Shown piece by piece: positions 55,778 to 63,954 of a stretch of DNA of 64,000 bases. The stretch is from positions 124,001 through 188,000 of the forward strand of contig NZ_VITA01000005.1 in NCBI RefSeq assembly GCF_007827695.1, in the 5' to 3' direction. The notes beneath the pieces are model-generated. The model did no database searches. It saw nothing but the letters and a program-made list of their open reading frames with translations, and was not told the DNA's origin. The translations under genes and the position numbers were made by a program. Position 1 is the stretch's first letter; the number at the start of each line of letters is the position of its first letter. Source of the DNA: Sinorhizobium medicae (lineage in GTDB: Bacteria; Pseudomonadota; Alphaproteobacteria; Rhizobiales; Rhizobiaceae).

Positions 55778-56826
55778 GGCGTGACCTCCGCGACCGGAGC
55801 CCAGAGGACCTGGTCGATGCGGGAAGCCCCCGTCGCGAGCATGACCAGGCGATCGAAACCAAGCGCAATGCCGCTCGCCTCGGGCATGCTGGAGAGCGCC
55901 GCAAGGAAGTCGTCGTCGATCGGGTAGGTCTCGCCATAGACCCGCGCCTTTTCCTCCATCTCGAGCGCGAAGCGGCGACGTTGCTCGGCAGCGTCGGTCA
56001 GTTCGCCGAAGGCGTTTGCGAGCTCGACGCCACAGGCATAGAGCTCGAAACGCTCCGCGACCCGCGGGTCGCGCGCTGCGCGCCGCGCAAGCGCTGCTTC
56101 GGAAACCGGATATTCGTCGAGGATCGTGGCGCGCCCGAAGCCGAGATTCGGCTCGATCTTTTCGACGAGCACGCGGCTGAAGAGGTCGGCCCAGCCATCG
56201 TCGCGCGCGACACGCAAGCCTGCCTTCCGCATGGCCGCCGCGAGGTTTTCGCGGTCCGTGGAACCGTCCTTTGCGATGGAGCCGAGGAGGTCGATCCCGG
56301 CGAAGCGCGAGAATGCTTCGGCGACCGAGAGCCGTTCCGGCTCTGCGAAGGGATCGCACTCTCGTCCCCCGTAAACGAGAGACCGCGCCGCAACGGTTTC
56401 GGCGGCAAGCGCCAGGATTTCGGCGCAGTCGCGCATCAGCGTTTCGTAGCTTTCTTCTGCCCGATACCATTCGAGCATGGTGAACTCCGGATGATGCAGG
56501 GCCCCACGCTCGCGATTGCGGTAGACATGGGCGAAGCAGGCGATGCGCCGTTCGCCGGCTGCAATGAGCTTCTTGCAGGCGAATTCGGGCGAAGTGTGGA
56601 GGTAGAGCGGCTGCACAGAGCCGTCGAGTCCAAGCGCCTGCGTCGCGAAGGCATGCAGATGGGCCTCGTTACCCGGGGACACCTGCAGTGCTGCCGTGTC
56701 GACCTCGATGAAATCCCGTTCGTCGAAGAACCGGCGGAGCGCCGACTGGATGCGATTGCGCCCGATCAGGAAAGGGCGCCGGTCGGCATGGACATCGCGG
56801 GTCCACCAGGGAGAAGCATGCGGCAT
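55774..56826 (-). CDS. epmA: EF-P lysine lysyltransferase EpmA (GenX/PoxA)
   Basis: A 350-residue class II aminoacyl-tRNA synthetase paralogue resembling the LysRS catalytic core without the anticodon-binding domain. Motif 2 (F-R-N-R/E-like: C-F-A-H-V-Y-R-N-R-E-R-G-A-L-H-H-P-E-F) and motif 3 (G-I-A-L-G-F-D-R-L-V-M-L) are present. It attaches (beta-)lysine to Lys34 of EF-P. It is divergent from efp, 159 bases apart, forming a complete EF-P modification locus with epmB. Confidence 0.94.
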   Translation of the reverse strand: MPHASPWWTRDVHADRRPFLIGRNRIQSALRRFFDERDFIEVDTAALQVSPGNEAHLHAFATQALGLDGSVQPLYLHTSPEFACKKLIAAGERRIACFAHVYRNRERGALHHPEFTMLEWYRAEESYETLMRDCAEILALAAETVAARSLVYGGRECDPFAEPERLSVAEAFSRFAGIDLLGSIAKDGSTDRENLAAAMRKAGLRVARDDGWADLFSRVLVEKIEPNLGFGRATILDEYPVSEAALARRAARDPRVAERFELYACGVELANAFGELTDAAEQRRRFALEMEEKARVYGETYPIDDDFLAALSSMPEASGIALGFDRLVMLATGASRIDQVLWAPVAEVTP

Positions 56827-56985
56827 GATCGGTTCGATCCAGGCTTTCTTCCGCGCGGAAGCCGGTCAGGCTGGCTATTTGCGCGAAATTAGGGTAGTGG
56901 CGGCGCGAAAACTGAACTCTCGCGTCCCTTCCGGGCCGATCTCGGCCCGCTCGTGTCGCTGATACCTCTCTTACAAGGAAGACTA

Positions 56986-57555
56986 ATGGTCAAGGTCATC
57001 GCTTCTTCGGTCCGCAAGGGCAACGTTCTCGACGTCGACGGCAAGCTCTATGTCGTCCTCACCGCGCAGAACTTCCATCCGGGCAAGGGCACGCCGGTCA
57101 CGCAGGTCGACATGCGCCGCATTTCCGACGGCGTGAAGGTCTCCGAGCGCTACCGCACGACCGAACAGGTCGAGCGCGCCTTCGTCGAAGACCGCGAGCA
57201 CACCTTTCTTTATGAAGACGGCGAAGGCTTCCACTTCATGAACCCGGAAACCTACGACCAGCTCGTCATGAGCACCGAAGATATCGGCGATCTGAAGGCC
57301 TATCTGCAGGAGGGCATGGCCGTGATGCTGTCGATCCACGAGGGTCTCGCCATCGCCATCGACCTGCCGCGCCACGTCACCCTCGAGATCGTCGAGACCG
57401 AGCCGGTCGTCAAGGGGCAGACCGCCTCCTCGTCTTACAAGCCTGCCGTGCTTTCGAACGGCGTTCGCACGCTCGTGCCGCCGCACATCCAGGCCGGCAC
57501 CCGCGTCGTCATCGCGACGGAAGACGGCTCCTACGTCGAGCGTGCCAAGGACTGA
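56986..57555 (+). CDS. efp: Elongation factor P
   Basis: A 189-residue tRNA-mimic that relieves ribosome stalling at polyproline. Three beta-barrel domains are evident. The modification site is Lys34 in H-P-G-K-G-T-P, the residue lysylated by EpmA, and the C-terminal domain has the T-V-K/E-V-x-T-R type end [19 protein letters not shown] precedes the ATG at 56986. The Lys at 34 agrees with the neighbouring epmA/epmB and argues against arginine rhamnosylation. Confidence 0.96.
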   Translation: MVKVIASSVRKGNVLDVDGKLYVVLTAQNFHPGKGTPVTQVDMRRISDGVKVSERYRTTEQVERAFVEDREHTFLYEDGEGFHFMNPETYDQLVMSTEDIGDLKAYLQEGMAVMLSIHEGLAIAIDLPRHVTLEIVETEPVVKGQTASSSYKPAVLSNGVRTLVPPHIQAGTRVVIATEDGSYVERAKD

Positions 57556-57575
57556 TCCGGTCCTGGTCGAGGTCG

Positions 57576-57620
57576 AAACGGGGACGGTGGCCGAGAGCTG
57601 CCGTCCCCGTTTCCTTTTCC
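57576..57620 (+). terminator. Rho-independent terminator after efp
   Basis: Perfect 12-base arms AAACGGGGACGG (57576-57587) / CCGTCCCCGTTT (57601-57612) with a 13-base loop, followed by CCTTTTCC. Confidence 0.85.
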
Positions 57621-57706
57621 CGTGTCTGGTTGCAAATTCGGCGCGCATTTTGTGTATGCGATGCTAGGATGCCGGCCTCTGATCGGGATGAGAGGTGCGG
57701 CACTGC

Positions 57707-58948
57707 ATGTTTCCACTATCGCATATGATGAAGGCGTTCATTCGCAAAGGAACCCTGACGGTGATCGACGCCGACGGCAAGAGGCACGTCTTTGCGGGCG
57801 AGCCAGGGCCGAGCGTGACGATGCGCCTGACGGACAAGCGACTCTATCGCAGCCTCGTCTTCAATGCCGAACTCGCTGCCGGCGAGGCCTATATGGACGG
57901 CACCATGCGCTTCGAGGAAGGCTCCACGCTCCGGGATTTCCTGACGCTCTTTTCGATCAACCGCCTGTCGCTCGGCTCCTATCCGATTCAGAAGCTCTTG
58001 CGGGCGGTGAAGATGCGTTTCCGAAAGCGCCAGCAGGCGAATCCCAAGGGCAAGGCGCAGGAGAACGTCGCGCACCACTACGATCTCGGCAATGATTTCT
58101 ACAAGCTGTTCCTCGATCAGAACATGCTCTATTCCTGCGCCTATTTCCGCGAGCCGGACGAGACGCTGGAGGCGGCGCAGCGAAACAAGCTGAGGCTGCT
58201 TGGCGCAAAGCTCTGCCTGAAGCCGGGGATGAAGGTGCTCGACATCGGCTGCGGTTGGGGCGATCTCGCCCTCTATCTGGCGGCTCTCGAAGACGTCGAG
58301 GTGCTGGGCGTCACGCTTTCCAAGGAACAGCAGGCGCTCGCTTCCGAAAGGGCGCGTGCAGCCGGGATGGCCGACCGCGTGCGTTTCGAGCTGAAGGACT
58401 ATCGCGATGTCGAGGGGCCGTTCGACAGAATCGTTTCGGTTGGCATGTTCGAGCATGTCGGCGTCCATCATTATGACGAGTTCTTCAAGAAGCTGAACGC
58501 GCTGATGCCGGATGACGGGCTCGCCGTGCTCCATTCCATCGGCCATATGAGCCCGCCCGGCATGGCGAGCGCCTGGTTACGGAAATACATCTTCCCCGGC
58601 GCCTATTCCCCTGCACTTTCGGAGGTGTTCGAGGTGGTCGAAGGCAACAGCCTCTGGGTGACCGATCTCGAATTCCTGCGTGTCCATTATGCGACGACGC
58701 TCGCCCATTGGGGCGCGCGCTTCGAACAGAACCGCGACAAGGTGATCGCGATGTATGACGAGCGCTTCGCCCGCATGTGGGAGTTCTACCTGATCAGCGC
58801 GGAAATGATGTTCCGTACAGGCAGCCAGCTCGTTTTCCACATGCAGCTGTCGCGCTCACGCGATGCGGCGCCGATCGTCCGCGACTACATCACGGACCGA
58901 CAGCGGGATTACGTCGAGAAGGAGAAGGCGCTCGACCTCACGCTTTGA
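57707..58948 (+). CDS. cfa: Cyclopropane-fatty-acyl-phospholipid synthase
   Basis: A 413-residue SAM-dependent enzyme that methylenates unsaturated acyl chains in membrane phospholipids. It has an N-terminal lipid-binding region (1-130) and a methyltransferase domain with V-L-D-I-G-C-G-W-G (about 177-185), the Cfa-typical H-H-Y-D-L-G-N-D-F-Y, and a C-terminal E-M-M-F-R-T-G. It acts downstream of the FabA/FabB products made elsewhere in this window. The start is uncertain among GTG 57695, ATG 57707 and ATG 57725; 57707 has GAGAGG about 10 bases upstream. Confidence 0.92.
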   Translation: MFPLSHMMKAFIRKGTLTVIDADGKRHVFAGEPGPSVTMRLTDKRLYRSLVFNAELAAGEAYMDGTMRFEEGSTLRDFLTLFSINRLSLGSYPIQKLLRAVKMRFRKRQQANPKGKAQENVAHHYDLGNDFYKLFLDQNMLYSCAYFREPDETLEAAQRNKLRLLGAKLCLKPGMKVLDIGCGWGDLALYLAALEDVEVLGVTLSKEQQALASERARAAGMADRVRFELKDYRDVEGPFDRIVSVGMFEHVGVHHYDEFFKKLNALMPDDGLAVLHSIGHMSPPGMASAWLRKYIFPGAYSPALSEVFEVVEGNSLWVTDLEFLRVHYATTLAHWGARFEQNRDKVIAMYDERFARMWEFYLISAEMMFRTGSQLVFHMQLSRSRDAAPIVRDYITDRQRDYVEKEKALDLTL

Positions 58949-58975
58949 GCATGGCGGCTCCATTTGCCCGCGGCC

Positions 58976-59004
58976 TTGACGCTTGTTGACGAGGTCCTTA
59001 TTCT
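58976..59004 (+). promoter_or_regulatory. Predicted sigma-70 promoter of mbfA
   Basis: TTGACG (58976-58981) and TATTCT (58999-59004) with a 17-base spacer. The -10 box overlaps the left arm of the Irr-type palindrome, a layout suited to repression. Confidence 0.5.
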
Positions 59005-59023
59005 TTAGAATTGTTCTAAAGAA
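59001..59023. promoter_or_regulatory. Irr-type ICE palindrome upstream of mbfA
   Basis: Perfect 10-base arms TTCTTTAGAA and TTCTAAAGAA around TTG. The core TTTAGAA-N3-TTCTAAA is the ICE motif reported for Irr in Rhizobiales. It spans the predicted -10/+1 region and reaches into the ribosome-binding site (GAAGG at 59021), 10 bases before the ATG at 59033. Confidence 0.85.
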
Positions 59024-59032
59024 GGTTTCTTG

Positions 59033-60016
59033 ATGCTCTCCCGGCTTTTCTCCCGTTCCAAACGTCCGTTCCTGTCCTTGAGCGAGCAGGAAATACTAGC
59101 GCTCGCCATATCCTCGGAAGAGGATGATGGCCGCATCTATCTTGCCTATGCCGATGCATTGCGTGGGAAATATCCGCATTCCGCCCGGGTTTTCGAGGAT
59201 ATGGCCGAGGAGGAGAGCCATCACCGCCAGGCTCTGATCGACCTGCACGTCTCCCGTTTCGGCAATCGGATCGCGCTTATCCGGCGCGAACATGTGCGCG
59301 ACTTCCCGGAGCGAAAGCCGGACTGGCTGATTGCCGAGATGCCGATCGAAAAGGCGCGCGCCGAAGCGGAGGCGATGGAGGAGGCGGCGCACCGGTTTTA
59401 CCTAGAGGCGGCGGCGCGCACGCGCGATGCTGCGACACGCAAGCTCCTGGGCGATCTGGCGATCGCTGAGAAGTCGCATGAATCTCTCGCCCGTCGGCTC
59501 GGCCAGGAACATACGCCCGAGGACGTGCGGCATAAGGAAGACGAGACGTCCCGCCGCCAGTTCATCCTCACCTATGTGCAACCGGGGCTCGCGGGGCTGA
59601 TGGACGGCTCGGTTTCGACGCTCGCGCCCATCTTCGCCGCAGCCTTCGCCACGCAGGATACATGGCAGACCTTTCTCGTCGGTCTCTCGGCTTCCGTCGG
59701 CGCGGGTATCTCGATGGGTTTCACCGAAGCGGCCCATGATGACGGCAAGCTTTCCGGCCGCGGTTCGCCGGTCAAGCGCGGCCTTGCCTCCGGCATCATG
59801 ACTGCACTCGGCGGCCTCGGCCATGCTCTGCCCTATCTCATTCCGCATTTCTGGACAGCCACGGCAACGGCAGCCGCAATCGTCTTCGTCGAGCTATGGG
59901 CGATCGCCTTTATCCAGAACCGCTATATGGAGACGCCGTTCCTGAGGGCCGCATTCCAGGTGGTGCTTGGTGGCGGCCTTGTTCTTGCCGCCGGCATCGT
60001 CATAGGGAATGCTTAG
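59033..60016 (+). CDS. mbfA: Membrane-bound ferritin A, iron exporter
   Basis: A 327-residue protein with an N-terminal ferritin-like (erythrin-vacuolar) domain (about 15-150) carrying metal-binding E-x-x-H pairs: E-E-E-S-H-H-R and I-A-E-K-S-H-E-S, plus E-A-M-E-E-A-A-H. The C-terminal VIT1/CCC1-type membrane domain (about 180-325) has several helices beginning Q-P-G-L-A-G-L-M-D-G-S. In Bradyrhizobium and Agrobacterium MbfA exports excess iron and is repressed by Irr in low iron. The ICE palindrome upstream fits this. The ATG at 59033 follows GAAGG; a TTG one codon earlier is possible. Confidence 0.93.
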   Translation: MLSRLFSRSKRPFLSLSEQEILALAISSEEDDGRIYLAYADALRGKYPHSARVFEDMAEEESHHRQALIDLHVSRFGNRIALIRREHVRDFPERKPDWLIAEMPIEKARAEAEAMEEAAHRFYLEAAARTRDAATRKLLGDLAIAEKSHESLARRLGQEHTPEDVRHKEDETSRRQFILTYVQPGLAGLMDGSVSTLAPIFAAAFATQDTWQTFLVGLSASVGAGISMGFTEAAHDDGKLSGRGSPVKRGLASGIMTALGGLGHALPYLIPHFWTATATAAAIVFVELWAIAFIQNRYMETPFLRAAFQVVLGGGLVLAAGIVIGNA

Positions 60017-60161
60017 AGAGCGCAGGAGACAACGTCCGTTTGTATGTAGGCCATCGTGCCGACTGCAGAAGCCCGGGAAAGTATCAGTGGCGTCGTCCGC
60101 CGCATTCGTCCGTTAACCCTCCGTTGTCATCCTCGGGCTTGACCAGCATGAGGTGGGGTTC

Positions 60162-60223
60162 GTATTTCGAGCTTTGGTGAGGCTTGCGCGTGGATCCTCG
60201 GGTCAAGCCCGAGTATGACGACG
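60162..60223. repeat. Dispersed intergenic repeat, copy 2
   Basis: Near-copy of 54610-54673: GTATTTCGAGCTTTGGTG ... GGATCCTCGGGTCAAGCCCGAG. A partial inverted segment GTCATCCTCGGGCTTGAC lies just upstream at 60125-60142, making a composite palindrome. The whole 60017-60371 gap holds this repeat and a terminator but no gene. Confidence 0.85.
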
Positions 60224-60322
60224 GGGGAGTTTTTCGTCCTAAGGTCTTTGTCCGGCTGGGTTCCTGTGACGAGCACGGAAATTGGAAGATCGGGGCTGCC
60301 GCTTGCGGTCGCTGACACGCAA

Positions 60323-60349
60323 CAAAAAAGGCCGCATCTCGCGGCCTTT
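60323..60349 (-). terminator. Terminator of the transglutaminase-like gene
   Basis: Arms AAAGGCCGC / GCGGCCTTT with a 5-base loop. On the minus strand a T-rich run (TTTTTTGTT) follows, 22 bases past the stop. Confidence 0.85.
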
Positions 60350-60371
60350 GAGGAGGAAATCGTTCGGCGGG

Positions 60372-60992
60372 TCAGTTTCCGACGGAGCCGACGAGCACTT
60401 CGCCGCCATTGTCGATGGTGACCCAGCGACCGCTATGGTTCGTGGCCTGGCGCTTGAGGAAGCGGTAGGGCGTGTGTGTCCACAATCTCACGCTGTTGTC
60501 GAGATTGTCGAGAACGAAGTCGCCTTGAGCCGTGCGGACGGTGAGTACCGCATGACCCTCGCCGTCAGGCTTGCGCACCACGGTCATCAGCAGGTTGCCG
60601 GCGGAAAAGCCCTTCTGCATGAGGCGTCTGCGCTTCTCCAGCGCGAAGTCCTCGCAATCGCCCTGCGCCTTCGGATAGGACCAAACCTCGTCCCGGCCGT
60701 TAAGCTCGATATCGGTTACAGGCGCGATCTGCCGGTTGACCGAGGCATTGACCTGGCGAATGGCGGCCCAGCCGCGCGCAGTGACGCGCGGCGCCACCGT
60801 CGACTTCGAACGGACGCTGCATTCGCCCCTGTACTTTTGACAGAACTCGTAATGGCCGATCGGCTGCGACGTCACCGCCCCGGTCTGCATCCAGGGAGTG
60901 GCTCCCGCCTGTGCGGGAATTGCCGTGTTCGTTGAAATGAAAAGCGCGCACAAGGCCGCGAAACTTGCCTTAACCCCGGTCAAAGACGACAT
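60372..60992 (-). CDS. Transglutaminase-like cysteine peptidase (BTLCP family), exported
   Basis: A 206-residue protein with a signal peptide (about 1-29, ending I-P-A-Q-A-G). The papain/transglutaminase-like core has G-D-C-E-D-F-A (catalytic Cys), G-H-A-V-L-T-V (His) and L-D-N-L (Asp), the BTLCP (DUF920) triad; LapG, which cleaves surface adhesins, belongs to the same superfamily. No LapD or adhesin gene is adjacent, so the target is unknown. The ATG at 60992 begins the signal peptide. Confidence 0.88.
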   Translation of the reverse strand: MSSLTGVKASFAALCALFISTNTAIPAQAGATPWMQTGAVTSQPIGHYEFCQKYRGECSVRSKSTVAPRVTARGWAAIRQVNASVNRQIAPVTDIELNGRDEVWSYPKAQGDCEDFALEKRRRLMQKGFSAGNLLMTVVRKPDGEGHAVLTVRTAQGDFVLDNLDNSVRLWTHTPYRFLKRQATNHSGRWVTIDNGGEVLVGSVGN

Positions 60993-61276
60993 ACAAATCC
61001 CCTGCAACGCGGCCGCATCCGTTCCTTCCGGACCAACTCGCGCAATCCAAAGTTGTCGACAGCTTTTCTAGGAATTTCCCCTGCGCTGCTCTAATCGTTA
61101 ATAAAGAGTTAATATACTCGGATCGTCGGAGTCAATCGCCTGATTCGGACTAGTCCATCTTATGGTTAAGGGCCGCGGCTGAAGGGCGCAGAAGCCCGGC
61201 AACGCAAAGGCTTGGCCTATACCTTGCGGAGCGATATCCGGAAATCCGTTTAGGCCGGATGGGCTAGCCCGGGCAC

Positions 61277-62095
61277 TCAGGCCTTGGTCAGCATCGCGTC
61301 GATTGCCTGTTTCAATTTGGCAATATCCTCTTCGCGGGACAACCGATGGTCGCCGTCCCGGATCAGTGTCATGACGACGTCGTCGGCCGGCATGTGCTCC
61401 ATCAGCTTGAGGGCGTGCGTATAGGGGACGTCCGGATCGCGCATGCCCTGGAGGATATGAACCGGGCAGCCCGTTTCGATCGGCCCTTTCATGACCAGGT
61501 TGTTGCGGCCGTCCTCGATCAGCGCGCGGGTAAAGATGTTGGGTTCGGGGCTGTATTCCGAGGGCTCCTCGAAATACCCCCGTTCGGAGAGCGAAGACTT
61601 TTCAGCATCGGTGAGGTTGGGCTCGATGAGCTCGGCCGTGAAGTCAGGGGCGGGCGCTATCAGCACAAGACCGCTGACGCGGTCCGCCTGACCGCGGGCT
61701 CTGAGCTCCTGTAGCAGGCGTAGCGCGACCCAGGCTCCCATGGACGAACCGATCAGGATCATGCGCGTCAAGGCCGCGTGGTCGATAACGGCAAGGCTCT
61801 CCTCGAGCCATTGCGAGATCGTGCCGTCCCTGTAATCGCCGGTGGACGAGCCGTGACCGGAATAGTCGAAACGAATGCAGTCAGTACCGAGGTCGCGTGC
61901 GTGGCGCTCGACCTCGACCGCCTTCGTTCCGGTCATGTCGGATCGGTAGCCGCCGAGCCAGACGAGCGCCGGAAGGCCGGAAGGCTGCGCCGGTGGATTC
62001 TCGGTGCGGAAGATACGCATGGCGATGTTTCTCGCCCGGTCGCCCCTTCCCACTTCTATCCGCGTGATCTGGGTTTCAGCCGGCGTGGTCGACAT
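61277..62095 (-). CDS. Alpha/beta hydrolase
   Basis: A 272-residue serine hydrolase. The nucleophile elbow is G-S-S-M-G (L-I-G-S-S-M-G-A-W-V-A-L), preceded by F-D-Y-S-G-H-G-S-S. The catalytic His is probable in D-G-D-H-R-L-S and the Asp in G-M-R-D-P-D-V-P-Y. It resembles bacterial relatives of ABHD10/ABHD17 with no settled substrate. No signal peptide. It is divergent from infC. Confidence 0.88.
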   Translation of the reverse strand: MSTTPAETQITRIEVGRGDRARNIAMRIFRTENPPAQPSGLPALVWLGGYRSDMTGTKAVEVERHARDLGTDCIRFDYSGHGSSTGDYRDGTISQWLEESLAVIDHAALTRMILIGSSMGAWVALRLLQELRARGQADRVSGLVLIAPAPDFTAELIEPNLTDAEKSSLSERGYFEEPSEYSPEPNIFTRALIEDGRNNLVMKGPIETGCPVHILQGMRDPDVPYTHALKLMEHMPADDVVMTLIRDGDHRLSREEDIAKLKQAIDAMLTKA

Positions 62096-62311
62096 CGCTT
62101 AGCTCCTTTGAGGCCTGTTCCGGTGGATTTCCTTCTAAAACAGATTCTTTACGCCATCGACAGAGGATGATTTTCATTGCGGGCCATGCTATTGACTCTG
62201 GAGCCGCAATTCACACATTGCCGTCAGTGACTGTTTCAAGCGCTTCTGTTTGAGATCGCGCTGACTGTTTGACCGAATATTTACTATCAATAGCTCGAGG
62301 AGAGTACGACC

Positions 62312-62848
62312 ATTCGCAGACCCTTCAAAGCGGACGCTCCAGTCAAGGAAGGACCGCGCGCAAACAAGGAAATCCGGGTCCCCCGGGTTCAGCTTATCGA
62401 TGCCGAAGGCCAGAACTCGGGCATCGTTCCGATCGATGAGGCGCTCCGCATGGCGGACGAGGCCGGTCTCGATCTGGTGGAGATTGCACCGAACTCCGAT
62501 CCGCCGGTGTGCAAGATTCTCGACCTCGGCAAGCTGAAATACGCGAACCAGAAGAAAGCCGCCGAGGCGCGCAAGAAGCAGAAGATCGTCGAGATCAAGG
62601 AAATCAAGATGCGCCCCAACATCGACACCCATGATTATGAGGTGAAGATGAAGGCCATGAACCGCTTCTTCGAGGAAGGCGACAAGGTCAAGGTGACGCT
62701 GAAGTTCCGCGGCCGCGAAATGGCCCACCAGGAACTCGGCATGAAACTTCTGATGCAGGTTAAGGACGACACCCAGGAAATCGCCAAGGTGGAAGCCGAA
62801 CCCAAGCTCGAAGGCCGCCAGATGATGATGGTGCTTGCGCCGAAGTGA
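62312..62848 (+). CDS. infC: Translation initiation factor IF-3
   Basis: A 178-residue factor that checks start-codon/initiator pairing on the 30S subunit. The frame begins with ATT at 62312 ([10 protein letters not shown]), preceded by GAGGAGAG at 62297-62304; the first ATG (62450) lies deep inside the conserved N-terminal domain. The family motifs [13 protein letters not shown] and [15 protein letters not shown] are intact, as is the C-terminal R-G-R-E-M. An AUU start is known in E. coli infC, where IF-3 represses its own translation. Confidence 0.95.
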   Translation: MRRPFKADAPVKEGPRANKEIRVPRVQLIDAEGQNSGIVPIDEALRMADEAGLDLVEIAPNSDPPVCKILDLGKLKYANQKKAAEARKKQKIVEIKEIKMRPNIDTHDYEVKMKAMNRFFEEGDKVKVTLKFRGREMAHQELGMKLLMQVKDDTQEIAKVEAEPKLEGRQMMMVLAPK

Positions 62849-62881
62849 TCGCGGAACCTGATCGGACAGGATGCGCTTAGG

Positions 62882-62926
62882 GAAAGCCGCCCCGGGGGAG
62901 GAGTCCGTGGGGCGGCTTTCTTTTTT
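62882..62926 (+). terminator. Rho-independent terminator after infC
   Basis: Perfect 12-base arms GAAAGCCGCCCC / GGGGCGGCTTTC followed by TTTTTT, 33 bases after the infC stop. The 200-bp region from here to rpmI must hold the rpmI-rplT promoter and leader; no other gene is seen. Confidence 0.9.
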
Positions 62927-63144
62927 GGGAGGTCTTCTCCCCATTTATGTGCCTTGCTCGGACCGCCACCCATTTCCGGCCAGACGCATGGAGATCCGGT
63001 CTTCGATGCCGGCTTGCCTTTTCTTGGAGGTGCGGTTATAAGCCCCCGTCCGAACGGTCCGGCAGGGCATGCCGTGGCCGCTCTTAACGCTGGAAATGGG
63101 CTTCGTCTGCCTGTTTCGCATATCAAGAACAATGGAGTAGCAAA

Positions 63145-63348
63145 ATGCCCAAGATGAAGACGAAATCGTCTGCCAAGAAGCGGTTCAAAATCACCGCTAC
63201 CGGCAAGGTTCGAGCTGCTGCTGCTGGCAAGCGCCACGGCATGATCAAGCGGTCCAACAAGTTCATTCGCGACGCGCGCGGAACCATGGTTCTCGCTGAG
63301 CCTGATGGCAAGAAGGTCGTCAAGAACTACCTGCCTAACGGTCTTTAA
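63145..63348 (+). CDS. rpmI: 50S ribosomal protein L35
   Basis: A 67-residue highly basic ribosomal protein with the family N-terminus [13 protein letters not shown] and the [11 protein letters not shown] motif. It is upstream of rplT with a 36-base gap, the universal order. Confidence 0.97.
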   Translation: MPKMKTKSSAKKRFKITATGKVRAAAAGKRHGMIKRSNKFIRDARGTMVLAEPDGKKVVKNYLPNGL

Positions 63349-63384
63349 GACGTCTGGCGATTTGGATTTTAAGGAGATCATGAC

Positions 63385-63789
63385 ATGGCACGTGTAAAAC
63401 GCGGCGTAACCTCCCACGCCAAGCACAAGAAGACGCTCAAGGCAGCCAAGGGTTTCTACGGCCGCCGCAAGAACACCATCCGCGCCGCCAAGGCAGCGGT
63501 TGACCGTTCGAAGCAGTTCGCCTACCGCGACCGCAAGGTCAACAAGCGCAATTTCCGTGCGCTCTGGATCCAGCGCATCAACGCTGCCGTCCGCGAATTC
63601 GGCCTCACCTACGGCCGCTTCATCGACGGTCTGAACAAGGCCGGCATCGAAGTCGATCGCAAGGTACTGTCCGACATGGCGATCCATGAGCCGGCAGCAT
63701 TCGGCGCTCTGGTCGAAGCTTCCAAGAAGGCGCTTGCCTATCTCAAGGATGCCGGCACGGCAAACGAGTTTGAAAGCGCTGTCCGTTAA
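63385..63789 (+). CDS. rplT: 50S ribosomal protein L20
   Basis: A 134-residue rRNA-binding protein needed early in 50S assembly. The long basic N-terminal helix ([16 protein letters not shown]) and the [11 protein letters not shown] motif are present. AAGGAG lies 8 bases before the ATG. It is slightly longer than E. coli L20 by a C-terminal extension usual in alphaproteobacteria. Confidence 0.97.
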   Translation: MARVKRGVTSHAKHKKTLKAAKGFYGRRKNTIRAAKAAVDRSKQFAYRDRKVNKRNFRALWIQRINAAVREFGLTYGRFIDGLNKAGIEVDRKVLSDMAIHEPAAFGALVEASKKALAYLKDAGTANEFESAVR

Positions 63790-63827
63790 GCCAGCGTTTT
63801 CCCAAGACCGTTTCTGAAATTGTTGGG

Positions 63828-63861
63828 AAACCCGCGCTGGCAGGACTGGCGCGGGTTTTTT
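63828..63861 (+). terminator. Terminator/possible attenuator between rplT and pheS
   Basis: Arms AAACCCGCGC / GCGCGGGTTT with an 11-base loop followed by six T residues, 39 bases after rplT and about 95 bases before pheS. A preceding TTTCCCAA/TTGGGAAA pairing overlaps the left arm by three bases. Confidence 0.85.
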
Positions 63862-63954
63862 CTTGTTCGGCGCGCGGCGCGATCCTCTCGCTGACGTGTC
63901 GTGCCGATACACGGACCGCATCGAGGCAGGACAGCCCGCATTGAGGCAGATGAG

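Noticed and set aside
54725-56470. A single 581-codon frame covering epmB and part of epmA
   Set aside because: The N-terminal 230 codons are an out-of-frame reading of epmA; the radical SAM protein starts at 55777.
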